A DNA stretch of 48,013 bases from Leptothrix sp. (in: b-proteobacteria) (GTDB taxonomy: Bacteria; Pseudomonadota; Gammaproteobacteria; Burkholderiales; Burkholderiaceae_C): positions 1 through 48,013 of the forward strand of contig PNKV01000026.1 of assembly GCA_013822685.1 (NCBI GenBank), given 5' to 3'. The notes below the pieces were generated by a model that was not told the origin of the DNA, did no database searches, and saw only the letters and a program-made list of their open reading frames with translations. The translations under genes and the position numbers were made by a program. Positions 1 through 7,728 of the stretch are shown one piece after another; position 1 is the stretch's first letter, and each line of letters opens with the position of its first letter.

Positions 1-66
1 CTTGATCGCTTCGGGCTTGACCTTGGCCAACCCCTTGATGACTGCTTGCTTTGTTTGCTGCGTCAT
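1..66 (-). CDS. N-terminal fragment of an unidentified protein, cut by the window edge
   Basis: An ATG on the minus strand at 66-64 opens a stop-free frame that runs off the left edge after 22 codons. The visible peptide is Lys- and Gln-rich, beginning MTQQTKQAVIKGLAKVKPE. It lies divergent to rsmE, leaving about 110 bases for two promoters. I do not recognise the family from so few residues and there is no strong ribosome-binding site, so this is an inference from the open frame and plausible codon use. Confidence 0.4.
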   Translation of the reverse strand, partial: MTQQTKQAVIKGLAKVKPEAIK

Positions 67-177
67 CAGCGAAGAATGCAATTATGTCATGGTTTTGAAG
101 GAGTGCGCAAGTCCTTTGCAAAAAGTTTTCAAAAAGATTGGGAAGGCACACTAGAGGCTCACTTTGAAAGGACGCTT

Positions 178-981
178 GTGCTGCCCCGTTTGTATGTTGG
201 CCCAGGGCTGGGATTGTGTGAAGGCGCCGAGATGGCGCTGCCTGAGGGAGCTGCGCGGCATGTGCAGGTATTGCGGCTGCAGCCGGGTGACCCAGTGCTT
301 CTGTTTGACGGCAGTGGTGGCGAGTGGTCGGCGGCTGTGGGCACGATGGGGCGCCGCGAGGTGCGCGTGGCTGTGGGGACTTTTGCGGCCGTGAGCCGCG
401 AATTGGGTGCCTGGGTGACGCTGGCACTCGGCATGCCCACGAATGAGCGCATGGACACGGTGGTGGAAAAAGCCACGGAACTGGGGGTCAGCGCGATACA
501 GCCTCTTATATGTGAGCGGTCGGTGTTGCGACTGGACGGTGAGCGTGCGCTCAAGAAGGTGGCGCACTGGCAAGGGGTGGCCATCGCGGCTTGTGAACAG
601 TCGGGCCGGACGCGGGTGCCGGTGGTGCGCCCTGTGATGGGCCTGAAGGCCTGGTTGGCGCAGGAGGCCGCCGATGAGGTCAATTCAGCCACCCAGTCAG
701 CTGTCAGGCGCGGCGTCTTGAGTCTGAGGGACGCACAGTGGGTGGGCGACTGGCTTCAAGCGGGGACGGGCCAGCAGGCCGATGCTGCAGGGGCATCACC
801 ACCGGCGTGGGCCTTCCTGAGCGGGCCGGAGGGCGGCTTGAGCGAAGCCGAGGAGCAGCTCGCACGCGGCCAGGGGTGGGCACCGGTCAGTCTGGGTTCC
901 AGGGTGCTGCGGGCCGACACCGCGCCGCTGACGGTGATGAGCTTGATGGCCTTGCACCATCCAGCACCAGGCCAAGACTGA
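178..981 (+). CDS. rsmE: 16S rRNA m3U1498 methyltransferase RsmE
   Basis: SPOUT-class methyltransferase that methylates N3 of U1498 in 16S rRNA, using S-adenosylmethionine, on the assembled 30S subunit. The N-terminal PUA-like part contains LPEGAARHVQVLRLQPG. The C-terminal knot carries the family signatures GPEGGLS and LGSRVLRADTAP. I chose the GTG at 178 because GAAAGGA lies six bases upstream and the protein then begins LPRLYV, as in the family. That gives 267 residues, slightly long (usual about 245) because of an Ala/Gly-rich insertion before the SAM motif. The frame stays open upstream to a TTG at 46, but that extension looks non-coding. It is convergent with the methyltransferase gene on the right. 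Confidence 0.93.
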   Translation: MLPRLYVGPGLGLCEGAEMALPEGAARHVQVLRLQPGDPVLLFDGSGGEWSAAVGTMGRREVRVAVGTFAAVSRELGAWVTLALGMPTNERMDTVVEKATELGVSAIQPLICERSVLRLDGERALKKVAHWQGVAIAACEQSGRTRVPVVRPVMGLKAWLAQEAADEVNSATQSAVRRGVLSLRDAQWVGDWLQAGTGQQADAAGASPPAWAFLSGPEGGLSEAEEQLARGQGWAPVSLGSRVLRADTAPLTVMSLMALHHPAPGQD

Positions 982-997
982 CCCAGGACGGGGTCAG
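978..997. terminator. Hairpin spanning both stop codons of two convergent genes
   Basis: CTGACCC (978-984) and GGGTCAG (991-997) form a perfect seven-base stem with a six-base loop. The TGA of rsmE lies in the left arm and the minus-strand TGA of the methyltransferase in the right arm. There is no T-run, so this may be a 3'-end protection structure rather than a classical terminator. Confidence 0.35.
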
Positions 998-2445
998 GCC
1001 TGGTTGGGGACCCTGTCTTTGTTGGAGCCGGCGACGAGGTCGAATCGGAACAAGCGGCATTCGATGGGGCCGTTGAAGAGCACGACGCGGCGGCTTTCCT
1101 TGAAGCGCATGGCGCTGGGCAGCTTCATGTCGGGACTGAGGATCCAGGCGGTCCAGCCGGCGTAGTGGCGCTTCCAGTGCGCAGCCAAGCGCTGGAAAAA
1201 GTCGTCGGCTTCGCTGGCATCGAATTGTTCGCGTCCGGAACGTGCGGCAATGGGTTCCTCGTCAACTTGTGGACGGCCGCCGCCCTGGCCGGTGCCTTTG
1301 GGGTCAATGCGCTCACCATAAGGCGGGTTGAACATGAGCAGGCCGGATTCGACCGGGGCGGGGCGCTGGAGGGCATCGCCGGTTTTGAATTCGATGGCGT
1401 GCAGGACGCCCGCGCGCTCGGCATTGCGGGTGGCGAAGTCGGTCATGCGGAAGGAGACGTCGCCGGCGTAGATGGCCACCTGGGGTGGGCGGCGGCGATC
1501 CAGGGCCGCCTGGTGCAGAGCGCGCCAGTGCGCCTCATGCGGGACGAAGGGCAGCAGGTTCTCGAAGGCGAAACTGCGCAGCAAGCCAGGGGCAATGTCG
1601 CAGGTGATTTGCGCAGCCTCGATCGGGATGGTGCCGGCGCCGCAGCAGGGGTCCAGCAAAGGACCGTCTTCGGGGCGGCCTTGCCAGCCAGCGGCGGCAA
1701 GCATGGCGGCGGCGAGCGTTTCTTTGAGAGGGGCTTCGCCGACGTCTTCGCGCCAGCCTCGTTTGAAGAGGGCTTCACCCGAGGTGTCGACGTAGAGGAA
1801 AGCCTGGGTTTCATCAAGGTGCAACACCAGGCCGAGGTCGGGGCGGAAGGTGTCGACGCTGGGGCGCTCGCCGGTGGCATCGCGCAGGACGTCACAGACG
1901 GCATCCTTGACGCGCAGGGCGGGGAAGTTGAGGCTGCGCAATGGGCTGTTGCGGGCGGTGACGTCGACGCGCAGGGTGTGCTGCGGGGTGATCCAGTCGG
2001 TCCAGTCGATTTGGCGGGCGATGCCGTAGAGGTCGTCTTCGTGGCGGTAGAAGTTGACGGCCACGCGCCAGAGGACGCGCTGGGCCAGTCGGCTCTCCAG
2101 GTTGAGCCTGAAGGTGCAGTCGACGAGCTTGGCCGGTGTGTCGGCCTGGACTTCGACGCCACCGCGCACGGATTGAACTTCCGCATCCGCACCGAGGATG
2201 CGCTTGGCTTCGTCGGCCAGCAAGGCCTCGACGCCTGTGGCGCAGGGCATGAACAAGGCCTGGATGCGGGAAGGACTGGGCAACTCGGGCGCGGGGGCCG
2301 GACGACGGGCTGGTGCGTGCGGCGCGGATGTGCGCTGGACAGGGCCACGTGGGCCGGCGGCGGGAGACGCAGGGCCGCGTGGGCCCGTTGGGGCGGCACG
2401 GCCGGAAGCGGGGATGCGGCGCGGAGGAGGCTTGGGAGTCGTCAC
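994..2445 (-). CDS. THUMP-domain class I SAM-dependent RNA methyltransferase, RlmL N-half type
   Basis: Predicted RNA guanine-N2 methyltransferase. After a Pro/Ala/Arg-rich tail of about 60 residues comes a THUMP-type RNA-binding region starting near ALFMPCATGVEALLADE. Next is the UPF0020 catalytic domain with SAM motif DPCCGAGTIPIEAA and catalytic motif NPPYGERI. It corresponds to the N-terminal half of E. coli RlmL, which makes m2G2445 in 23S rRNA; the RlmK half is not present. Position-specific activity is inferred from the family only. The start is GTG at 2445 with a weak ribosome-binding site, so the disordered N-terminus may be shorter than drawn. It is the last gene of the leftward run from argS and lies 27 bases after the DUF599 gene. 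Confidence 0.85.
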   Translation of the reverse strand: MTTPKPPPRRIPASGRAAPTGPRGPASPAAGPRGPVQRTSAPHAPARRPAPAPELPSPSRIQALFMPCATGVEALLADEAKRILGADAEVQSVRGGVEVQADTPAKLVDCTFRLNLESRLAQRVLWRVAVNFYRHEDDLYGIARQIDWTDWITPQHTLRVDVTARNSPLRSLNFPALRVKDAVCDVLRDATGERPSVDTFRPDLGLVLHLDETQAFLYVDTSGEALFKRGWREDVGEAPLKETLAAAMLAAAGWQGRPEDGPLLDPCCGAGTIPIEAAQITCDIAPGLLRSFAFENLLPFVPHEAHWRALHQAALDRRRPPQVAIYAGDVSFRMTDFATRNAERAGVLHAIEFKTGDALQRPAPVESGLLMFNPPYGERIDPKGTGQGGGRPQVDEEPIAARSGREQFDASEADDFFQRLAAHWKRHYAGWTAWILSPDMKLPSAMRFKESRRVVLFNGPIECRLFRFDLVAGSNKDRVPNQA

Positions 2446-2472
2446 GGTGCAGACTGAAAAGGGGCAGGCAGC

Positions 2473-3183
2473 TCAGCTGCGGAGGACGGCTAGGACGTCT
2501 GAGCGGAATTCTCGCCGATAGAGCACCCACAGGACCGCCAGGGTGCCGATGGCAAAGGCGACGGGCGAGACGAACCAGCCGATGACGGCGAAGGCCATGT
2601 AATAGGCGCGCAGACCGTCGGCGAAGCTTTCGGCGGCCATGCCCATGAGGCGTCCGGCGCGGTCGGCGAACTCCTGGCGGTTGGCGGCACCAGAGTCGAA
2701 ATGTTCGACATTGGGCGCGGCGCCCACCAGGATGGCGCCGAAGGAATAGACGCGCATGGACCAGGTGAAGCGGAAGAAGGCGTAGACGAAGACGGCCAGC
2801 AGCGACAGGATCTTCAGGTCGAAGATGAGCATGGTGGTGCGGGCCGCGAAAGGCAGGTCCTTGACCAGGTCGCTGGCTTTCTCGCTGGTGCCAAGCACGG
2901 CGAGCAGGCCACCCAGCACGAGGATGGTGGTCGAGGCCCAGAAGGAGGGGCTGGTGGACAGGTTCTGCACCACGGCGGCATCGACGATGCGCTGGTCGCG
3001 GTAGGTGACCTGGTGCATCCACAGATTGCGGAAGTGGTTGGTGCTGGCCAGCAAGGTGTGTTCGGACTTGGAGCGCCATTTGGCGAAGAGCGCGTAACCA
3101 ATCCAGCCGAACAGGAAGAGTGCCGCCGCCGCCCAGTCCGCCAAAGGCAGCGCAGACATCACGGTGTCCAGGCCGGGCAGCAT
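2473..3183 (-). CDS. DUF599 family membrane protein
   Basis: Integral inner-membrane protein of 236 residues with about four hydrophobic segments: near residues 15-35, a pair in the middle around ILVLGGLLAVLG and LLAVFVYAFFRF, and one near the C-terminus (FAIGTLAVLWVLY). The conserved block HFRNLWMHQVTYRDQRIVDA is typical of DUF599. Function is unknown; the family is common in proteobacteria. The start codon overlaps the rpoN stop (GTGATG, with TGA shared), indicating translational coupling. ATG at 3183 and GTG at 3186 are both possible starts. Its place behind rpoN looks like operon hitch-hiking rather than evidence of a role in sigma54 control. Confidence 0.85.
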   Translation of the reverse strand: MLPGLDTVMSALPLADWAAAALFLFGWIGYALFAKWRSKSEHTLLASTNHFRNLWMHQVTYRDQRIVDAAVVQNLSTSPSFWASTTILVLGGLLAVLGTSEKASDLVKDLPFAARTTMLIFDLKILSLLAVFVYAFFRFTWSMRVYSFGAILVGAAPNVEHFDSGAANRQEFADRAGRLMGMAAESFADGLRAYYMAFAVIGWFVSPVAFAIGTLAVLWVLYRREFRSDVLAVLRS

Positions 3184-4724
3184 CACAGCGCCTTGCGCAA
3201 GTTGGCCGGGGCGATCTTGAGGGCTTCGCGGTACTTGGCCACGGTGCGGCGGGCGACCTGGATGCCTTGCTCTTCGAGCATGCTGCTGAGCTGGCTGTCG
3301 GACAGGGGCTTCTTGGCGTCTTCGGCGACCACCAGTTGCTTGATGAGCGCACGCACCGCCGTGCTGGACGCGTTGCCGCCGGCCTCGGTGTTGAGGGAGG
3401 AGCCGAAGAAGTACTTCAGCTCGAAGGTGCCGAAGGGCGTCGACATGTACTTGGCCGTGGTGACGCGCGAGATGGTGGATTCGTGCAGGCCGAGTTCGTC
3501 GGCGATCTCGCGCAGCACCAGGGGCTTCATGGCGATCTCACCATGGGTGAAGAAGTTCTTTTGCCGATCCACGATGGCTTGCGAGACGCGCAGGATCGTG
3601 TCGAAGCGCTGCTGGATGTTCTTGACGAACCAGCGGGCCTCTTGCAGGCGCGAGCTCATGGCCACGTGGCCTTCGGACGCCGTGGTGCCGCGCGGCGAAC
3701 GGCTTTGGCGCAGGGCTTGCGCATACAGATCGTTGATGCGCAGCTTGGGCATCACATCCTGGTTGAGGACGACCTTCCAGTTGCGACCCGACTTCTGCAC
3801 GATCACGTCGGGGACGATGATGTTGGCCTCGGCGCGCGTGAAGGGCCGGCCGGGCTTGGGCTCCAGGCTGACGATGAGGGTCTGCGCTTCTTTCAGCACG
3901 GACTCATCGACACCCAGGGCGCTGACCAGCTTCTTGGTGTCGCGGCGGGCCAGCAGGTCGAGGTGGCTTTTGCAGATGGCGATGGCGGTGGCCTGAGCTT
4001 CGCAAACGGGCCGCACGCGCAGTTGCAGGATCAGGCATTCCGACAGGTTGGCCGCGCCGACGCCGATGGGGTCGAGATTCTGCAACCAGCTCAGGCCGCA
4101 GCGCAGGCGGGACATGACTTCGTCGCGGTCGTCCTCGTCGGCGTCTTCATCGAGCAGGGAGGCGGCGATGTCTTCCAGCGAATCGGCCAGGTAGCCATCG
4201 TCGTTCAGCGATTCGATCAGCATCTCGACGGCGGCCATGTCGGCGCCGCTCAGGCGGGTGCCACGCAGCTGCTGGCGCAGGTGCTCTTGAAGGCTGATGG
4301 CGATGCTGTTGCGCTCGAGCGGGTCGAAGTCGTCTTCGTCGTTGTTGCGGTTAGGCGTTTCGCGGATGCCGTCGAAATCTTCGCGCTCGGTGCCGTTTTC
4401 CCAGTCGTCACGCTCGGTGGTGCCGAGTTCGGCGGTGTCCAGGCCGGCGGCGGCGTCGGGCTCGGAGGATTCGGGGCCGTCTTTGTGGGCGGCTTCGTTG
4501 TCAGCGGCGGTGCTGTCGTTGCGCTGGCGTTCGAACTCCATGCCGGCGGCCACGTCCAGGGCGGGCAGTTCTTCTTCGGGCTCCAGGAAAGGATTTTGTT
4601 CGAGCATCTGCTCGATTTCCTGGTGCAGCTCGAGCGTGGACAACTGCAACAGCCGGATGGACTGCTGCAACTGCGGCGTGAGCGCGAGGTGCTGCGAGAG
4701 GCGGAACTGCAGGGAGGGCTTCAT
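3183..4724 (-). CDS. rpoN: RNA polymerase sigma-54 factor RpoN
   Basis: Alternative sigma factor that directs core RNA polymerase to -24/-12 promoters and needs AAA+ activators such as NtrC. All regions are visible. Region I at the N-terminus is Gln/Leu-rich (LTPQLQQSIRLLQLS). An acidic region II spans roughly residues 55-130. The core-binding and DNA-binding domains follow, and the RpoN box ARRTVAKYRE lies at residues 491-500. The length of 513 is slightly longer than the E. coli protein (477), with the extra in acidic region II. It follows lptB by 13 bases, the arrangement conserved across proteobacteria. No activator gene is in this window. Confidence 0.97.
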   Translation of the reverse strand: MKPSLQFRLSQHLALTPQLQQSIRLLQLSTLELHQEIEQMLEQNPFLEPEEELPALDVAAGMEFERQRNDSTAADNEAAHKDGPESSEPDAAAGLDTAELGTTERDDWENGTEREDFDGIRETPNRNNDEDDFDPLERNSIAISLQEHLRQQLRGTRLSGADMAAVEMLIESLNDDGYLADSLEDIAASLLDEDADEDDRDEVMSRLRCGLSWLQNLDPIGVGAANLSECLILQLRVRPVCEAQATAIAICKSHLDLLARRDTKKLVSALGVDESVLKEAQTLIVSLEPKPGRPFTRAEANIIVPDVIVQKSGRNWKVVLNQDVMPKLRINDLYAQALRQSRSPRGTTASEGHVAMSSRLQEARWFVKNIQQRFDTILRVSQAIVDRQKNFFTHGEIAMKPLVLREIADELGLHESTISRVTTAKYMSTPFGTFELKYFFGSSLNTEAGGNASSTAVRALIKQLVVAEDAKKPLSDSQLSSMLEEQGIQVARRTVAKYREALKIAPANLRKAL

Positions 4725-4737
4725 GACGGCTCAGCGC

Positions 4738-5514
4738 TCACATGCGGAAATGCTCGCCAAGGTAGACCTTGCGCACCTCGGCGTTGTTGATGATCTCGGC
4801 AGGGCACCCTTCGGCCAGCACGCGGCCTTCGCTGATGATGTAGGCGCGGTCACAGATGCCCAAGGTTTCGCGCACGTTGTGGTCGGTGATGAGCACACCG
4901 ATGCCGCGCCCCTTGAGGAAGCTGATGATGCGCTGGATCTCGATCACGGCGATGGGATCGACCCCAGCGAAGGGCTCGTCCAACAGGATGAAGCGGGGCT
5001 GGGTGGCCAGGGCGCGCGCGATCTCGACGCGGCGGCGCTCGCCACCCGACAGCGACAAGGCGGGATTGCTGCGCAGGCGCTCGATGCTCAGGTCGCGCAG
5101 CAAGGTGTTCAAGCGCTCGTCGATCTCTTTGCCGCTCAGGGCCTTGCCGCGTGCATCGCGCTGCAGCTCGAGCACGGCGCGGATGTTGTCCTCGACATTG
5201 AGCTTGCGGAAGATGGACGCTTCTTGCGGCAGGTAGCTCAGGCCGCGGCTGGAACGCTCGTGGATGGGCAGGCGTTCGACGCGTTGCCCGTCGATTTCAA
5301 TGACCCCGGCATCGGCGCGCACCAGGCCCACGATCATGTAGAAACTGGTGGTTTTGCCGGCGCCATTGGGCCCCAGCAGGCCCACCACTTCGCCGGCCTC
5401 GACCGCCACGTGAACGTCATGGACCACGGTGCGGGCGCCGTAACGCTTTTTGAGCCCTTCGGCCCGCAGTCGGCTGGTGGTGTCCACCAAGGTCGGCTGG
5501 AATTCAGTGCTCAT
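4738..5514 (-). CDS. lptB: LPS export ABC transporter ATP-binding protein LptB
   Basis: Cytoplasmic ATPase of the LptB2FGC complex that extracts lipopolysaccharide from the inner membrane and pushes it along the Lpt bridge. Residues seen: Walker [10 protein letters not shown] at 48-56, ABC signature LSGGE at 155-159, Walker B FILLDE at 175-180, and a switch His in ITDHNVRE. At 258 residues it is close to the family length of about 241 plus a short N-terminal tail. Its start overlaps the lptA stop by four bases (ATGA), so the two are co-translated. Assignment to LptB rather than another small ABC ATPase rests on motif context and on the lptA-lptB-rpoN order. Confidence 0.96.
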   Translation of the reverse strand: MSTEFQPTLVDTTSRLRAEGLKKRYGARTVVHDVHVAVEAGEVVGLLGPNGAGKTTSFYMIVGLVRADAGVIEIDGQRVERLPIHERSSRGLSYLPQEASIFRKLNVEDNIRAVLELQRDARGKALSGKEIDERLNTLLRDLSIERLRSNPALSLSGGERRRVEIARALATQPRFILLDEPFAGVDPIAVIEIQRIISFLKGRGIGVLITDHNVRETLGICDRAYIISEGRVLAEGCPAEIINNAEVRKVYLGEHFRM

Positions 5515-6209
5515 CGGCGCGCACTTTCCAACTCTGATGGAGACAAGGTTGAGCTGGGCGACAGGGAGGCGCCCTTGTCGCGGCCAGCGTCTGGCGTGGA
5601 TTTGGCGGGAGCCGAGGCCGCCGGACGCGGCGCGATCACGCCGCGCACGCGGCCGCTGGACATGGCCGAACCGGCGCCGCCCACCACCTGGAACACCTCC
5701 GTGCGGTTGTCGTACACGATGGTCTGGCCCACGACCTCGTCGGCCAAGGTGGAGCCACGCAAGCGCCGCATGATGGCGCGACCGGTGAAGCGCACGGTGT
5801 CGGAGGCCCCGTCATACTCGACGCGATCGCCTTCGCCCTCGATGAACTCGTCCAGACCTTCGCGTTTCTGGCGGAAATAGGCGCGGCCATTGGTGCCGGC
5901 CCCGCGCGCATTGGCGGTTTGCGTTCCGTCGGGGTTTTGCCGAACCTCGACCCGCGCCGCGCGGAACACCATGGTGCCCTTGGTGATCTCGACGTTGCCG
6001 GTGAGGATGTTGATGCGCTGGGTGTCGTCCACCCGGGCGCTGTCGGCCGAGAAGTTCAGGGGCTGGTCACGGTCGGCCTTTTCAGCCTTCGCGGGCATGA
6101 CCAGGACAGCCGCCCCCAGCAGGACTGCAGCAACCGTGGGCGCAAGCCGGCCGGCCGCAGAGGCCAGACGGTGCAGAACAAGGAGGGGCACTGTGGAAAA
6201 CGATGACAT
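5511..6209 (-). CDS. lptA: LPS transport periplasmic protein LptA
   Basis: Periplasmic bridge protein carrying LPS from LptC to LptD/E. A signal peptide ends near PAKA-EKAD. The OstA/LptA beta-jellyroll follows, with family-like stretches [18 protein letters not shown] and [18 protein letters not shown]. The C-terminus is a Pro/Ser/Ala-rich tail. The start is uncertain: in-frame ATGs lie at 6233, 6218 and 6209, and none has a good ribosome-binding site. I prefer 6209 because TAGAAT just upstream of 6233 resembles a -10 box, which would put the transcript start inside the longer versions. lptC and kdsC, which often precede lptA, are not upstream here; dsbA is. Confidence 0.9.
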   Translation of the reverse strand: MSSFSTVPLLVLHRLASAAGRLAPTVAAVLLGAAVLVMPAKAEKADRDQPLNFSADSARVDDTQRINILTGNVEITKGTMVFRAARVEVRQNPDGTQTANARGAGTNGRAYFRQKREGLDEFIEGEGDRVEYDGASDTVRFTGRAIMRRLRGSTLADEVVGQTIVYDNRTEVFQVVGGAGSAMSSGRVRGVIAPRPAASAPAKSTPDAGRDKGASLSPSSTLSPSELESARR

Positions 6210-6241
6210 ATTCGGCATGGAAATTGCATTCATTCTAGCTG

Positions 6242-6257
6242 CGAAGCCCACGCTTCG
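6242..6257. repeat. Inverted repeat just upstream of lptA
   Basis: CGAAGC and GCTTCG form a perfect six-base inverted repeat with a four-base centre. It sits immediately upstream of a TAGAAT sequence that could be the -10 element of an lptA promoter on the minus strand. It could be an operator or simply chance; the position is the only support. Confidence 0.3.
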
Positions 6258-6286
6258 GGCAAAGAATGACGTGATTTCCGCACCGT

Positions 6287-6309
6287 GCCGTCGGCTTTTA
6301 AGCCAACGG
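6287..6309 (-). terminator. Possible weak terminator or 3' hairpin after dsbA
   Basis: On the minus strand CCGTTGGCT and AGCCGACGG pair with one mismatch around a short A-rich loop, 20 bases after the dsbA stop. There is no T-run, so termination would be inefficient or Rho-assisted. It separates dsbA from lptA, consistent with lptA having its own promoter. Confidence 0.3.
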
Positions 6310-6328
6310 CCACCACAGGAGCAAGCGC

Positions 6329-6988
6329 TTACTTGGGCTTGCGGACCCGGGCGATCAGGTAATCGGCCACCGCCAAGGTCTTCTCGGGTGTGGCATTGAG
6401 CGACACCGAGGTGGTGTATTGGCCGGCGATGCCCAAGGTGGGCACACCATCGAGCTTGTAGGCCTCCATCAGGCCACGCGCTTGGCGGCTCTTGGTCTGC
6501 ACCGCAAACGAGTTGTACATGGCCAGGAATTTAACCGGGTCCACGCCGTTCTTGGTGACGAACGCCGCGATGGATTCCGGATTGTCCAGCTTTTGCTGCT
6601 CGACGTGAAGGGCATGGAAGGCCTTGGCGTGCAACACGGGGATCAGGCCCAGCGCCTCGATGGCGAAATACAAACGCTGGTGCGCGACGAAAGGCACTTC
6701 GCGGAAAACGACCGGCATGCGGCGGAAAACCACATCGGGCGGCAGCTTGGCGGCCCAGGCGGCCAGGTAGGGCTCGAAATGGTGGCAATGGGGGCAGCCA
6801 TACCAGAAGAACTCGACCACCTCGATCTTGCCGGCAGGCGCAGACACCGGGGCGTTCTGGGACAACTTGATGAAGTTGGTGCCCTCAACGGGGGCGGCAG
6901 CCTGCGCCTGGGCGCTGGTCCACACGCCCGGGGCCAGGGTCAATCCAGCAACGCCCATGGCTTGGGACGAAAACTCGCGGCGGTTCAT
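6329..6988 (-). CDS. dsbA: Thiol:disulfide interchange protein DsbA
   Basis: Periplasmic oxidoreductase that introduces disulfide bonds into exported proteins and is normally re-oxidised by DsbB. The thioredoxin-fold active site CPHC lies at residues 65-68 in FFWYGCPHCHHFEP, followed by the helical insertion and a cis-Pro loop (GVPT). The signal peptide begins MNRREFSSQAMG and ends near AQAQA. The Arg pair followed by EF resembles a Tat-type motif, which is unusual because E. coli DsbA uses the SRP/Sec route. I chose ATG 6988 because AAAGGAAG precedes it; an upstream in-frame start at 7042 would overlap the SPOR gene and lacks support. It lies 50 bases after the SPOR gene. Confidence 0.94.
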   Translation of the reverse strand: MNRREFSSQAMGVAGLTLAPGVWTSAQAQAAAPVEGTNFIKLSQNAPVSAPAGKIEVVEFFWYGCPHCHHFEPYLAAWAAKLPPDVVFRRMPVVFREVPFVAHQRLYFAIEALGLIPVLHAKAFHALHVEQQKLDNPESIAAFVTKNGVDPVKFLAMYNSFAVQTKSRQARGLMEAYKLDGVPTLGIAGQYTTSVSLNATPEKTLAVADYLIARVRKPK

Positions 6989-7038
6989 GAAACTTCCTTT
7001 CGGTGATGCCTGTCGTTGTTCTTCAGGGGCGCGGTCAA

Positions 7039-7707
7039 TCATTTCTGCACGCGCACCAGGGCTGAATCCACGCCATTGGCCGAGAGCTTGACGCGCACGT
7101 CCTCGGCCTGCTCGCGCACGCCAAATGGACCGATGCGGACGCGGTACATGATGCGGCCACTGACTTCGCGCTCGACGATGCGGGCTTCCATGTCCATCAA
7201 AGCCAGCTTGCCTTTTTGCTGCTCGGCTTCGGTCTGGTTGGCGTAGGCACCGGCTTGCACGTAGTAACTCAACGAGTCAGGTGCCGAAGCGGTGGACAGG
7301 GGTTCGCCAGAAAGAATGGCCGCCGGGTTGCGCGCACTGGAAGCGGCCTTGGCCGGCGCGGAGGGCTTGGACGGCGCGGGCGCAGGCGTGGCCGGATCCG
7401 TGGTGATGGGATGAGCACCCGACGCTGGTGCAGCGGGCTCGGTCGGGGCGGATGCGGCCTCGTCCACCACGGGCTGGGGAACGGCATGCGGCTTGGCGGG
7501 GTTTTTGCCATACAAGCCGCTGTTGGGATCCCAGTTCTTGTTGTGCTCGGCCTCGGCGGCGTCTTGCTCGGCCGTGCGTTGCGGCACCTTGTCGATGAAG
7601 GGCAAGGGCACTTTGGTGATGTACACCGCCACGCCCAGGGACATGGCGAGACCGATCAACAGGCCGACGATCATGCCGAGGAAGAAGCCTCCGCGCTGCG
7701 ATTTCAT
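7039..7707 (-). CDS. SPOR domain protein, FtsN-like
   Basis: Single-pass inner-membrane protein of 222 residues. It has a short cytoplasmic N-terminus, one transmembrane helix (about residues 8-30, GMIVGLLIGLAMSLGVAVYI), a long Pro/Ala-rich periplasmic linker, and a C-terminal SPOR domain starting at SYYVQAGAYANQTEAE. SPOR domains bind denuded peptidoglycan glycans at the division septum, so a role in cell division or cell-wall remodelling is inferred. This gene regularly follows argS in betaproteobacteria. ATG 7707 fits the AAGGA ribosome-binding site better than the ATG at 7713, which is only two bases from it. It is 21 bases downstream of argS. Confidence 0.9.
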   Translation of the reverse strand: MKSQRGGFFLGMIVGLLIGLAMSLGVAVYITKVPLPFIDKVPQRTAEQDAAEAEHNKNWDPNSGLYGKNPAKPHAVPQPVVDEAASAPTEPAAPASGAHPITTDPATPAPAPSKPSAPAKAASSARNPAAILSGEPLSTASAPDSLSYYVQAGAYANQTEAEQQKGKLALMDMEARIVEREVSGRIMYRVRIGPFGVREQAEDVRVKLSANGVDSALVRVQK

Positions 7708-7728
7708 GTGCATTGTCCTTGGCAGGAG

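Noticed and set aside
1165..2457. Long plus-strand frame of 430 codons opposite the RNA methyltransferase
   Set aside because: It mirrors the minus-strand gene, has no recognisable domain and shows the Gly/Ala/Val-rich composition of antisense frames in high-GC DNA.
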